Positions 1-10,934 of a stretch of DNA of 64,000 nucleotides are shown here, piece after piece. Made by a program: the position numbers and the translations under genes. The DNA comes from Tieghemostelium lacteum (taxonomy: Eukaryota > Evosea > Eumycetozoa > Dictyosteliales > Raperosteliaceae), in the NCBI GenBank assembly GCA_001606155.1, contig LODT01000051.1, positions 62,001 to 126,000 on the forward strand. Reading direction: 5' to 3'. Under the pieces are notes generated by a model. The model searched no databases. It saw only the letters and a program-made list of their open reading frames with translations, and was not told the DNA's origin. Position 1 is the first letter of the stretch, and each line of letters opens with the position of its first letter.

Positions 1-1589
1 GATAGATTATCATATAAATCACATTGTAAAAATAGTCACTCGGATATAAATCTCCTGATTATAGTACAATCATCAATAGAGGAGACATGTGATTTAAATT
101 AATAGAAATCACTATAATCAAAACCTTTAAATAATTATAAATTTCTAAAAGAAAATTTCTTTAGAAATCGATTTTAATTAAACTTTTTTTTTTTTTATTT
201 TAAATTAGCTAATTAACATTACATCTTTTGTATTACTTTTTTATTTGTATTAATACCAACAGTAAAACTACTATACTTTTTTTTTTTTTTTTTACCAAAA
301 ATAACATTTTTAATCAACAAACTAAAAAGTAAAGTATTATTTTATTATCTTTAGATTATCATAAATTTTATTTTAAATTTTAGATATTTTAGATATTTTC
401 CCCTCCAATACCACACATTACCACTGATAAAATGACATTAACAGTGGTGAAATGTTTTAATATTTTAAAATAATGGTGCTCTTTTGAGTAAACTCCAATT
501 GATTTACCCAATTAACATAATATTATTATTAGTGTTTTGTGTGTGTGTTATTTTTAGTGCTTTCACTATTTTTTTTTAAAAAAATTTTAAATTGTTGTGT
601 GTCAAACCCTAAGATTAGTTTGATTAAATTTTGATTTCTACTCTTTTTTTTTTTGTTTTTAATTTAATCCTCTAATTGTTAATCAAATAATTTGTAACAC
701 CACTAAAGGTAAATCATATTTTAGAATGTTTTTGATTTGATGAAATATCCATCCATTGTTTTTTTATAATTTTTATAAATTATTTTGTTTTATTAAATTC
801 TGTTGTTCAAAAAGAATAGAGATATTTATCAATATTCAGTTAAATTGTAACTCATTTTCATTTAACTTAATTTTCTTTTAAAAGATCTAAAAAAAAAAAA
901 AGTATTTTAGAACTAAAAATAAGAAGGGTAATTGTCAAATACCAATATAATTAATTAAAGAATACTATCGATCAGTTTCTTTAAAAATAGTATATACATT
1001 CGCCAAAAATAACCTTTTTACATAGATCTATAGATATCATTACACTTCCGGAAGGATTGTGTTTAGATTCCTACTGGTTTTCATAAAAATATTTTTTCAC
1101 AGCGTACACTTTCGAAGATTCGTAAAAAAAAGATCTTCAAAATATCTTTACGACCCGAAGAAGACCAAGTTTTTTTTTTTTTCAACACTTTCGTTTTTGA
1201 TAAATTAAAGCAAAGCACATCTCTTTGTATGTTTAAAAGTATAATTTCACGTGAATTTACAAATTCAATCATCACCCCTTTCTTCAAATTACACTATTCT
1301 TTTAATTTAGTTTTTCATTTTAATCCTTTGTAATTTTCATAAAATATCTTAAAATTCTTTCCCTTTTTGTGCATTTTACTCTTTTTTTCCCCTTCTTCAG
1401 ATATTTTCACAAGAATACCAGAAGATAGTTTTTTTTTTTTTTTTTAATTTAATTTAATTTAACATCACTTCTTTTAACACTAATTTTTACCTGTCACTTA
1501 TTTAGATATTAATTAAATATACACACACAGATATAGAGAGAAACATATTTTTAAATAACAATTAAACAATAAGAATAATAATAATATAA
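1..1589. other. AT-rich non-coding region with one nested inverted repeat
   Basis: No convincing coding frame lies here; the one 68-codon minus-strand frame near 1081-1287 is low in complexity and has no plausible context. Long T and A runs dominate, as in dictyostelid promoters. Bases 15-24 can pair with 87-96, and inside this 51-56 pairs with 80-85 and 57-60 with 68-71, which gives a nested hairpin. The part next to 1590 is presumably the promoter and 5' leader of the gene that starts there. Confidence 0.6.
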
Positions 1590-3161
1590 ATGAAAATACC
1601 AATAAATTCAATTGAATTGAATCAAGGATTGATGGATAGTGAAATGTATGTTCCAAACATTAAACCATCAGTTTCAAGTAACTCTTCATCACTTTCCAGT
1701 AGCACAGCTAGTTCAAGACCAGATTCACCAATTACTATGTCTACAACTACTACTACTACTACCAGTAGTACTACTACTAGTAACCACCATAGCAACCAAC
1801 ACCAAAACCACAATCGTATTAGTAAAAATACATTATTAAATATCTCCAATTCCACATCCAATTACACTAATATGATGGAACAACTAGAGATTTTTGTAGA
1901 GAAGATTGATCAATGTTCACCATCTACCAGACAATTGGTTTGGAATGCAGTTTTTCAACAATCTATTGAGACTGTTTTCAAGGATAAGAAACCACAACAT
2001 CTCGACTCCATGTTTCTAAATGAGACCAATGAATTCTCTCAAAAGTTTACACCATACTATCAGTCTCTGGTTGACGGTTATACCATTAATTACCATGCTG
2101 TAGAATTACTTTATCAAGCATTCCAAGAGACTCAAAAAACTTATCCTAATCTATTAAATCAAATATCACCAGAACAGTCTTCTTCTATTGATGACTCAAA
2201 TAACTCCAATAACAACAATAACAACAATAATAATAATATTAACAATAACTCAAGTGCAGTTATCGATTTACAAATACCATCTAATCTCTTTTTAAATTCT
2301 ACTATTTGGAGTTTTACATTCCCATCAGCTCTACAACAATTAGTATTGTTATTATACTGGCTCCCAATTCTAGAAAAACTACCAAAGAAACAGAAAAAAG
2401 CAATTTGGCATACATGTCAATTGATTCCAAATTTCCAACAAACTTATCATCAAAAGGCACCAAATTTCACTAGACTTATTCATCAATGGATTACCAATCC
2501 ACAACAACATCTTAATATGATTACTGTACTATTTGGTGCCATTGGTTATGGTATTCATTTGGGTTTGGTTAAAAATGAATTTTTCTATCCAGAATCACCC
2601 GTGAGAGTATTTGATAGTCCAATTGGTGATTCTCAACATTCACCATCCACTCAGAAGTCAAAGAAAAGATCATCAAAAGATGTGTATGATGATGACTATA
2701 GTGAATACTCATGTTCATCTTCATTGGCTAGTTCTACATCTTCTTCTTGCTCCTCTTCCTTTGATGAATTTGATCCACAATCTATAAAGAAATTAAAGAA
2801 TATGATTAATGGTAGTGGTGTACCTTCATATAGTCCTGCTCAATCTCCAAATAAATCTAATCAAACCTTCACTTCACTTGCTGGCGCTGCTACTCCAAAT
2901 GCAAATTCATCATCTAACAGTTCACCAACCATCCTGTTTTCTTATGATTTTGATAGTGATGAAGATGATAGTGAAATTGATCAAATTGAAACCATTTCAA
3001 ACAACAACAATATAGATCAAATTGAAATCATAGATAATAATAGTAACAAAATTGTAAATAATAATAATATTGAAAATACTGTAAATAATTCAAACTCCAC
3101 CGAGAAATCACTAAAATCTAAAGATATATTATGTTTTATCAAAGACACTAATAACCTAGTA

Positions 3162-3235
<74 letters not shown>

Positions 3236-3590
3236 AAATTCATCTCCTTCCATTTCATCTTCAGTTTCTCTTTTAGATGCTCTCGCTATGACAGCCAGTC
3301 ATTTTGAAGAGTTAGAGGGTGATCATGTTCCAATGGATACTACTAAAGACAGTACCACATCAACCTCTACAGTAGCATCTGAAAAAGAAATAACTAATCT
3401 ATCTAATAGTATGGATTCAACAAATAATGAGCAGAATCCTGTTAAACCATTGTCATCTAGTTCATCTTCAATTCAACCACTTTCCAAGAGACTTAGTAAA
3501 AAGAGAAGAAGTTTTTCACAACCATACAGTGTTGAATTAAAAACTGAATCTGAAGAAGTAATGTCAATCAACAATATCTTGTGTTCTTAA
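1590..3590 (+). CDS. Asn-rich protein of unknown function, single exon
   Basis: A 666-residue open frame without introns. I recognise no family. Residues about 90-330 are a non-repetitive, probably helical region rich in Trp, Leu and Gln (for example LVWNAVFQQS, then LVLLLYWLPILEKLPKKQKK), and include a short hydrophobic stretch (MITVLFGAIGYGIHLGLV). This core is interrupted by an Asn run and flanked by Ser/Thr-rich low-complexity segments. The C-terminal half has acidic Ser patches (DSDEDDSE), an Asn run of more than 20 residues encoded only by AAT, and a basic tail (SKRLSKKRRSFSQ) that could be a nuclear localisation signal. The start ATG follows an A-rich leader typical of dictyostelids. 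Codon use agrees with the neighbouring genes. Probably dictyostelid-specific; no function is proposed. Confidence 0.85.
3159..3234 (+). repeat. AAT microsatellite inside a coding region
   Basis: About 25 perfect AAT units in the coding frame, giving a pure Asn run. The lack of AAC interruptions suggests recent slippage. Other Asn runs in the window mix AAT, AAC and AGT codons. Confidence 0.95.
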
Positions 3591-4059
3591 ACATCAACAT
3601 CATTTTAATTATATATTTTACATTATTTATACATCATTCTCACACTCATCTAATAGTTTTTCTGGTATCACACCTTTCCTTTCATATAATTTATTATTTT
3701 CATCTCTGTACATTCAACTCCTATATCCATCATTCCTTTTATTAAAAAAAAAAGGAATTTGATTTTATTTAAATAGTATCAAAGAAACTTTAAAATTTTA
3801 TCAAGTTTTTATTAATCTCTAGTTGCAAAAATAAAATATAACATTAAAAAGAAAAATTGATAATAGAAGTTTAATTATTTTCTTTTATAGTACTTTTGAA
3901 GACAGTTATTTCATTTATCTTCTTATCAAAGAAGATTTATTTCTTATTTTTTTTTTTTTTTTTTTAGTTTTTCTATCGCATAATTCATTTTTATGAGATA
4001 TTACTTATTTATTTAAACCACAAATTGTTTAAACTACATTTAAATTAAAATTTAAAAAA
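3591..4059. other. Intergenic, nothing recognised
   Basis: This AT-rich spacer between two plus-strand genes holds T runs near 3948-3964. I see no coding frame or RNA gene. It should contain the 3' end of the upstream gene and the promoter of the WD40 gene. Confidence 0.6.
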
Positions 4060-5421
4060 ATGTCGGATGGACAACAACAACAGCAACAACAACAAAGACC
4101 AAGTTCACTATTCTCTTTATTAAGACTAGCACAACCAAATTTTAGAGAATTTCTGATAAATTCCAATTTATTTGGAGAGAATAGCACAGATTTCAATGAC
4201 ATGATTACACATTCTATATTGACAAATAATTTTAGTCCACAATCACCACCATCTGTAAATGAAGGTATTCTAGGCGAATGTACATTTTTTTCAAATCACA
4301 GTAGGTTTGTAAAAGGTGTTGACTTTTCACCTAGGGATGATCATATATTTTGTTCGACTGGTTTGGATGGTAAATTAATTATATACGATGCTAGATTCGC
4401 AAAAGTGAAATCAACTACACCAATTAATTTTCAAGGTACAATAAGTTTTAGTGGTTGTATGTATATATTTGTTATCAAACAACACTTTTGGTAACAATAA
4501 ATAAAGAGAATATCATTGTAGGAAAATGACTATTTAACCATGAAAATACTAATACTGAAAATAATTACTAAACACCAAGTAAAATTTTTACACGATGGTT
4601 TTAGAATAGCGTTAACAACAACATCAAATAAATTATTAATCTATGATATTGAAAAAGGTATTGTAGTTCAAAATGTAGATAAATGTTGTTCTTCAGTTCA
4701 TAGTAGGACATCTATAGCAGTTGACCCAGATACAGGTATAATAATGACACCAAATCTAACTGGAAATGGATTATCCCAGATTGATATTAGAACATCATCT
4801 ATTGTAAAATCATTAGACCATTTACATACACACCAAATTAATGATATAGAAATTCTAGATAGACAATGGTCTGATTTCTATCGCCAACAGCAACAACTAC
4901 AACCAACCTATAACCAACATTTACAACAAAATAATAATAATATTGAAAATTTAATAATGACAGTGTCATCAGATACCAATTGTAAAATATTTGATAATCA
5001 AAAGAATCAGATTAAAGAGATATCAAGTAGATCACCACTTTATTCAATTCAACATACTCCAGAGGTACCTTCACAATCTACATCATGTCTGGCTATTGGA
5101 GGTGAAAAACTTGGATTCTACTCTATAGATGGAACATTAGAACAGACATTTAGTTGTAAAGGAATAGTTAAATTAAAATACACAAAATCAGGAACTAAAT
5201 TGTTTTCTGCTGGCAATGATGGATATGTTCGTTTGTTTTCTAGATTTAAGAGAAAACATGAACTACAAGGTGTTGTCTATAGACATTCTAGAGACATACA
5301 AGATATGGCAATGTCTAGAAATGATGAATATCTAGTAACTGCCTCCACTGATAACAAAATTGGTTTGATTAGAATAGGGGATCCAATTTTTGGTCCCTCA
5401 GAATATGGTAATATAATATAG
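4060..5421 (+). CDS. WD40 repeat protein, two exons
   Basis: The model is join(4060..4435, 4580..5421), 405 residues. The donor is CAAG|GTACAA and the acceptor ACCAAG|TAAAAT; the phases match (1 then 2) and the join restores a WD blade. A Gln run at the N-terminus is followed by a helical region and at least five WD-like blades. Visible blade signatures are VKGVDFSPRDDHIFCSTGLDGKLIIYDAR, shown here only as landmarks: VKGVDFSP, GLDGKLIIYD, then SNKLLIYDI, SDTNCKIFD, GNDGYVRLF and STDNKIGLIRI. WD40 propellers are protein-docking platforms; the overall plan, with a helical lead before the propeller, recalls DCAF-type or chromatin-associated WD proteins, but I cannot assign a subfamily. The acceptor ending CAAG is less pyrimidine-rich than most, so the intron end is the weakest part of the model. 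Confidence 0.8.
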
Positions 5422-5728
5422 TAAATTAATAAGTAACTAATAAATTAGACCGATTTTACCTTGTATATAAACACAACTACATAGATAATTAACTAAATAA
5501 AATTATTTTATTATCTGACCTACATAATTTCCCTTCATTACCAGTTCCTTTAAATGCATTGGATTTTCAAATAATTTAGGTTGATATTTTTTTGAATTTA
5601 ATTCAACGAAAAAAATTTATATAAAAAAAGTGTGATTGCAAAAAAAGATTGATATTTTTGATCATAACTTTTTTTTTTTTGTATTAGAAAAAAATAATTG
5701 TATTATTACCTGTACTATTTTTAAAATA
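5422..5728. other. Intergenic spacer
   Basis: This AT-rich stretch between the WD40 gene and the permuted Ras gene has no coding potential I can support. A T run followed by GTATTAG lies just upstream of the next start codon and could be a leader intron end. Confidence 0.5.
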
Positions 5729-8337
5729 ATGGAATTTGCATCAGAATTTGTATTTATAAACCCAAGTGACTCAGTTTCACTTGAATGGTTTACCAAAAGT
5801 GAATTACATGATGTTACTGGTACTAGTAACTTAATGAATGTTGTAAATACAAAATCGCTTTACAGTCATACTTCAGCAGCTTCCAAAATTGGTGGTGAAA
5901 CAGATACTGTACTACTTGATATTTTAGATACAGCTGGTCAAGAAGAATATTCAGCTATGAGTAAGTAATCTTGTTTAGTTTTAAAAACTGCAAATAGATT
6001 TGAAAACTAAAACACTTCTGTTTATTTTTAAAATAACAAAAAATAAAAACAGGAGATCAATATGTTAGAACTGGTAATGCATTCCTTTTGGTTTATAGTA
6101 TAACATCAAGATCATCTTTTGAAGAAGTACCACAATTAATTCAACATGTAGCTAGAATTAAAGATTCTGATAATACACCAATTATTATTATTGGTAATAA
6201 AGGTGATTTGGAATATCAAAGAGAAGTTTCAAGACTAGAGGGTGAACAATTAGCTAGAAATTATAATTGTCCATTCATTGAAACCTCCGCCAAAACTCGT
6301 GTTAATATTGAAGAGGCATTTTTCAAATTGATTAGAATCACACCAAGAGGTAAAGAATATAAACTTGTAGCAATGGGTGGCGGTGGTGTTGGTAAGAGTG
6401 CTATCATCATTCAGTTTATTCAAAATCATTTTGTAGATGAATATGATCCTACTATTGAGGATTCTTACAGAAAACAAATTACAATCTCTGGACTTCCACC
6501 ATACTATGATCCAAAAAAGAAAACTACAACTACCTCTTCTAGTTCATCAGGTGGTAAATCAATTATGGGTAAATTATTTGGTAGTGGTAGTTCAAAGAAA
6601 ATTGAAGCAGTTTCATCTATTGCTCCTCAACCTAAACTTCAAGTTGGAGATTATTCCGTTGAGGCTTTGGATACTAATGCATTTGTAACACCAATGGATA
6701 TTCTAAATGTAAATTCACCAATGATGACTGGTGATGCAATGTATTGTCAAGGTTGTAATGTAATTTTGAATAGACATTCAAATCTAACTAGACCAGGAGC
6801 AACAGGACCTTACACATGGCGTTGTGAATTTTGTAAATATACCAATGAAAATCTTCTATTGGAACCTTCTGAAATTCCAAATCGTGATGCTGTTGAATAT
6901 ATATTAGCACAACCATTAGAGAGTGGTGAATCAACTCAAAAGAAAAAAGAAGATTCAATCATTGTTTATTGTATTGATATCTCTGGATCCATGTCAGTTA
7001 CAACTGAAATTCCAGCATTACAATCTGAATGGGGTAATGTTAAAAAAGGTCAAAAAGAAAGTGGACCATCTTACATTTCAAGATTGGAATGTGTTCAACA
7101 ATCTATTCCAACAATGATTGATAGACTTCAATTACAATATCCCAACAAAAAAGTGGTATTAGTAACCTTCTCTGATGAAGTTATAGTACATTCCTCAACT
7201 GGTGATGTAGTAGTTACAGGTGATAAATTAGAGTCATTTGATCAACTTGTAGATATCGGTAACAGCTTTAAATATGACCAATTGACATCTGTAACCTCTA
7301 GCAATGATTTCTTAAAAAAGAAAATCAAATCATTAGAACCAAATCAATCAACAGCTCTTGGACCAGCTCTATTAATATCCACTATCATTTGTAGTCAAAG
7401 ACCACTTTCTGAAGTTGTAGTATGTACTGATGGTGTGCCCAATGTAGGTTTAGGTGCTATTGAAGATGTACCAATTCAACCAGCAAGAGAATTCTACGAT
7501 CGTGTAATTGAATTGGCTCAAACTAATAAATCATCCATCTCCATCATTGGTATCAGTGGTTGTGAAATTGATTTGGGTGTCATTGGTAAGATTGCTGAAG
7601 AGACTAAAGGTACAGTTACAACCATTCATCCATTAGAGATGGCAAGAGAAATTCGTAAACTCACTCAAAATCCAGTGATTGCAACTGATGTTGAAGTCTC
7701 TGTTATTGCACATCCCAATATTGAGTTTTCACGTTACGATTCCAAACAAGGTTTATCAAGAGTTGTAAAAACATTTGCTAATGTAAATGCTCAAACTGAT
7801 CTCACATTTACCTTTAAAAATCGTTCAAGAGTCAAGGAAAACCTCCGTGAATATCCATTCCAAGTTCAGATAAAGTACACTAAATTGGATGGTATGCGTT
7901 GCCAAAAGGTTATCACTGTGAATAAACGTACAACACCAGCCAGAGAAGAAGCTGAAAGAAATGCTGTAATCTCAGTACTCTCTCAAGCATTCACACAACA
8001 AGCTGCAAAAATGGCACAATTAGAGGAATTCCAAAATGCACATTTCTATCTTAAAGCTGCTACAAGACTATTCCAAAGAATCTGTTTATCTGATGAACAA
8101 CAAGAAGAATCCTATAATTTCAATATCCTCAGAGATGAATTGGATGCCAATCTCGTTGAATGTATTAAAAATAAGGAAAAGAAATTTGAAAAACCAGCTT
8201 CTGATGAGAATTCTAAAGTCTTTATCAAGATGAAAAATGTTCATAAATCCTTTGTTGTCTCTGGTAAAAAGAAAGATATCTCAAAAAGAAAAGGTGAGGC
8301 TGAAATTAATAAGCAATATTATGCTATTAGATTTTAA
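5729..8337 (+). CDS. cpras1: Circularly permuted Ras-like GTPase with Sec23/24-type zinc finger and vWA domain
   Basis: The model is join(5729..5960, 6053..8337), 838 residues; the intron GTAAGT...ACAG restores SAM-R-DQYVRTG. The Ras motifs occur in permuted order. G3 (DTAGQE, about residue 67) is followed by G4 (NKGD, about 124) and G5 (ETSAK, about 152). Only then come the P-loop G1 (GGGGVGKSA, about 184) and switch I/G2 (YDPTIEDSY, about 206). After a Ser/Thr linker comes a four-Cys finger (CQGC...CEFC, about 305-337) like that of Sec23/24, and a vWA domain whose MIDAS motif DISGSMS is near residue 382. The C-terminal 250 residues resemble the beta and helical part of Sec23/24. This architecture is the cpRAS family described in Dictyostelium and a few scattered eukaryotes; its function is unknown. 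All nucleotide-binding motifs look intact. I chose the ATG at 5729 because the in-frame one at 5636 precedes a T-rich non-coding stretch. Whether it equals D. discoideum cpras1 or cpras2 cannot be decided here. Confidence 0.93.
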
Positions 8338-8419
8338 ATTATCAATAAATTCATTTTTCTTTGAAAACTATTATTTTTATATTTTGTATAATTAATTTTG
8401 ATTATGTACTGTGGTTGTT

Positions 8420-8602
8420 CTATTTAAAATTTGTTTGTATACCAGGGGACTGATATCTATTTCCTGCCGATACACCTGATCTGTATGTAAAAGACTAAAT
8501 AAATAGTGTTATTAAATTTCTATCAAAATTAAGTTACGATAAGAAAATGCTTACAACACCAGCAGAATTCTTAGGTTTGAGATAATTATCAAAGTTGCTC
8601 AT
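8420..8602 (-). CDS. Possible tiny two-exon gene (32 residues)
   Basis: The model is complement(join(8420..8475, 8560..8602)). Exon 1 starts MSNFDNYLKPKNSAG and exon 2 reads VSAGNRYQSPGIQTNFK before TAG. The intron is 84 bases, G|GTGTTG to ATCAG|G, in matching phase. This stretch is visibly less AT-rich than the spacer around it, and both exons read as ordinary hydrophilic protein rather than the Lys/Ile/Phe noise of shadow frames. It sits in the gap between two convergent genes. The donor GTGTTG is unusual; a GTAAGC lies five bases further in but breaks the phase. I do not recognise the peptide. It could also be an untranslated or structured RNA. Confidence 0.35.
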
Positions 8603-8793
8603 CTTATGAGAGGTGGATGGTTCGAGTGAAAAAAAAATTGTTTATTTTTATGATAAGAAGATATTTTTTAAAATTTCACAGCATTGAGAGTAATGGAATG
8701 TGTTTTTATTTTTTGTACAATGAAAAGACAATTTATTTAAATTTTTGAGAATAGATATTTCACACCCTGGTTCTTTGGGATTAATATTAAAAT

Positions 8794-9487
8794 TTAATTA
8801 TAATATCTAATAATCCATTCACAGATTGCAGATGGTTTAGAAGAACCTTCAGTTTCAAAAGTTAATTTGATTACAGATTGAGCACCACCAGCAATTTCAG
8901 TGAGTTCTTGTAATTCAAATTTACATCTTAAATTGGCACCAACCATAACTGGAGATACAAATCTAATCTTATTGAAACCATAATTTACACCATATTTGAT
9001 TCCTTCAACTTTTGGCATAATTTCATCAGCAAACATTGGTGCCAATGATAGAATGAGGAAACCATGTGCAATTGGTCCACCGAATGGTGACTCTTGTGTT
9101 GCTCTCTCTGGATCAATATGAATCCATTGAAAATCACCAGTTGCCTCTGCAAATTCATTTACACGATCTTGGGTGATTTTAAAGTAATTACTAGTTCCAA
9201 TCTCTTTACCCACAAAAGTTTTCAATTCCTCTAACCCATTCAATACCTTTGATGGTTGTGATTTTTCATTTCTCTGTGTTTGTGCTCTGATTGTTAATTC
9301 TCTTAACCCTATAGATGCTGTATTGTTATTACTTAATTCTAAAACAGTATTTCATACCATGAATCATATTAATAACATAAATTTCTTTATAAAACTTAGT
9401 TGACTAAATATAAATACCATATTGGTTTCTATCATTGATTGGTGATATTTGGTTGACAATAGTTTGAATTCTCTTTAAACTGTTCAT
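8794..9487 (-). CDS. MaoC-like (R)-specific hydratase, probably mitochondrial
   Basis: The model is complement(join(8794..9338, 9418..9487)), 204 residues; the 79-base intron starts GTATTT and ends TTTTAG, and codon G|AA is rebuilt across it. The body is a hot-dog fold of the MaoC/NodN type. The hydratase-2 signature is visible as TGDFQWIHIDPERA followed by FGGPIAHGF, with the Asp and His expected to activate water on an enoyl-thioester. Known relatives hydrate 2-enoyl-CoA in fatty-acid or polyketide metabolism. The short first exon encodes MNSLKRIQTIVNQI, basic and amphipathic, followed by further basic residues (RELTIRAQTQR), so a mitochondrial import signal is likely. The frame downstream of position 9243 alone lacks an ATG, which supports the extra exon. 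The exact substrate is unknown. Confidence 0.85.
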
Positions 9488-9823
9488 TTTTCACAATAAT
9501 TTTTGATTCAATAAAAATTGAAATTTTTGAAATTCATTATTAAATTTAATTTTATATATAGAAATTCGATATTATTGGCAACAAAACAGAAATTACAATA
9601 ACCACCATTTATGAGTTTAGTAGTAAATGACTGAAAGGAGAATCTAAAACTCAATACTAAACAAAATATTTATTATTTTTTCCATTAGATTTTCATTTTA
9701 CAATTTCATTTTAAATTTTTATATTTAATAGTAAAAGATATCTTTTCGAAATGAGCTAAAGTTGGCTCTGTGGTGAAAACTATAGTTTTATTTATGGTTT
9801 ACGAAAACTTTTGAAATTATGGG
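9488..9823. other. Intergenic spacer
   Basis: This lies between the start of the MaoC gene and the end of the SPRING gene, both on the minus strand. There is no coding frame. A weak inverted repeat (TGAGTTTA near 9612 with TAAAACTCA near 9646) is the only structure I see; it may be chance. Confidence 0.5.
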
Positions 9824-10690
9824 TTATACTTTTACAGACATGGGTACAGTTCCTATTCCATAACAATGTTTAAAAACTGGTTGTTTATATTCTCTCTGGT
9901 GTACTAGTGACTTTGATGATGTCCTACAAGAAAAGGAGCATAAGTCAAATTGGCTTTTAAAAAATGAAGGATTGATACCTTTTTCAATTAATTTTACTAA
10001 AACTTTGGTGAGAATAGATTCTTTATCTGATGACATGCAACATGATACACAAAATTCATATTCTCTACAACAATGGTATCCTTTTAGACATCCTCTACAA
10101 GAGAACTGCTTCTCTATTGTATCTTGTATAATTTCGATGGAGCTTTCTAGTATCTCCTCTTGTTGTGGTTCGGCTATAGATGGATGATTATAATCACAAC
10201 ATCCAGTAATTGGATCAACATTTCCAATAAGACATACATAACCTTGATCATCTGCAATGTACTTTGTACCTTGTACTGTATTTTTACATGTTTTTATAAT
10301 AGCTGTTGCTGTTGGTTTTGTAACCTGTGGTGATTTACTGTCTTGTGATGAAACAACTGAATTACTCTTACTACCACTACTATCATCACTGTTAGTGGTA
10401 GAAAGAGAATCTTGCTCGACATTGATACTTATTGGTATCTGACTAGTAGGTCCCCACCTAAAATCTAAGTTCCTCAGTATTTCTAAATATTTTTTATCTA
10501 TTGGTTTATCTTCATCGCTCTTTTTATTATTATTGTTATTATTACTATTATTATTATTATTATCGTCTTTGTTCGGCTGATTACTATATCCAAATGGGAA
10601 TTTAAGATCAGTATGTATTAATTCTATGACTGTGAAAATAATTGTAATTAAAAATAATATGAGTAAACATAATTTTAATGAAATTCTCAT
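9824..10690 (-). CDS. SPRING1: SPRING / C12orf49 homologue, Golgi SREBP-pathway regulator
   Basis: A single exon of 288 residues. A short basic N-terminus precedes one hydrophobic segment (about residues 6-26: CLLILFLITIIFTVIELI), giving a type II membrane protein, then an Asn/Lys-rich linker. The Cys-rich C-terminal half matches the SPRING family. The landmarks are CKNTVQGTKYIADDQGYVC, GCCDYNHPS, CCREYEFCVSCC, DLCSFSCRTSS and FKHCYGIG, in the same order and spacing as the human protein (CQNSVQG, GYVC, CCSAYEYCVSCC, LCLAKCRTSS, KYCYGE). Human SPRING licenses site-1 protease (MBTPS1) and is needed for SREBP processing in the Golgi. The Asn tract and a Ser-rich insertion before the Cys domain are dictyostelid additions. 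The C-terminal domain assignment is strong; its role in amoebae is inferred from the family. Confidence 0.92.
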   Translation of the reverse strand: MRISLKLCLLILFLITIIFTVIELIHTDLKFPFGYSNQPNKDDNNNNNSNNNNNNKKSDEDKPIDKKYLEILRNLDFRWGPTSQIPISINVEQDSLSTTNSDDSSGSKSNSVVSSQDSKSPQVTKPTATAIIKTCKNTVQGTKYIADDQGYVCLIGNVDPITGCCDYNHPSIAEPQQEEILESSIEIIQDTIEKQFSCRGCLKGYHCCREYEFCVSCCMSSDKESILTKVLVKLIEKGINPSFFKSQFDLCSFSCRTSSKSLVHQREYKQPVFKHCYGIGTVPMSVKV

Positions 10691-10934
10691 AAATCCTGAT
10701 TTTCTATAATTGAGAAATGTTTGTTGTTAATGAAATGAAACTTAAAAACATATAATTATAATTTAGTAATGTTACTTACTAATTTTCATAAATAAAAATA
10801 AAAAATTTTAAATTTTAAAAAATCTCAAATAGATTACACACTTAGTGATGTTGTAAAAACACGTATACATAAATTTTTATAAAAATAGAATAGAAATCAG
10901 AATGTAAATTTCTTTTGAAAATCAACTAAATTAA

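Noticed and set aside
34-47. Blank entry in the findings list at these coordinates
   Set aside because: It refers to residues 34-47 of the composite protein at 17156-21244, not to bases, and is covered by that finding; disregard it.
1622-1861. Minus-strand Val/Leu-rich frame opposite the first gene
   Set aside because: It is the mirror of Ser/Thr/Asn codon repeats and has no independent support.
4436-4521. Shorter intron in the WD40 gene ending at GTAG|G
   Set aside because: The phase does not match the donor at 4436; the acceptor at 4579 does.
8440-8510. snoRNA-like CTGA boxes
   Set aside because: The spacing does not fit C/D boxes, and the stretch reads better as an exon of the tiny gene.
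8600-8640. GGTTCGAG, resembling a tRNA T-loop box
   Set aside because: No matching A box, acceptor stem or anticodon arm can be drawn around it.
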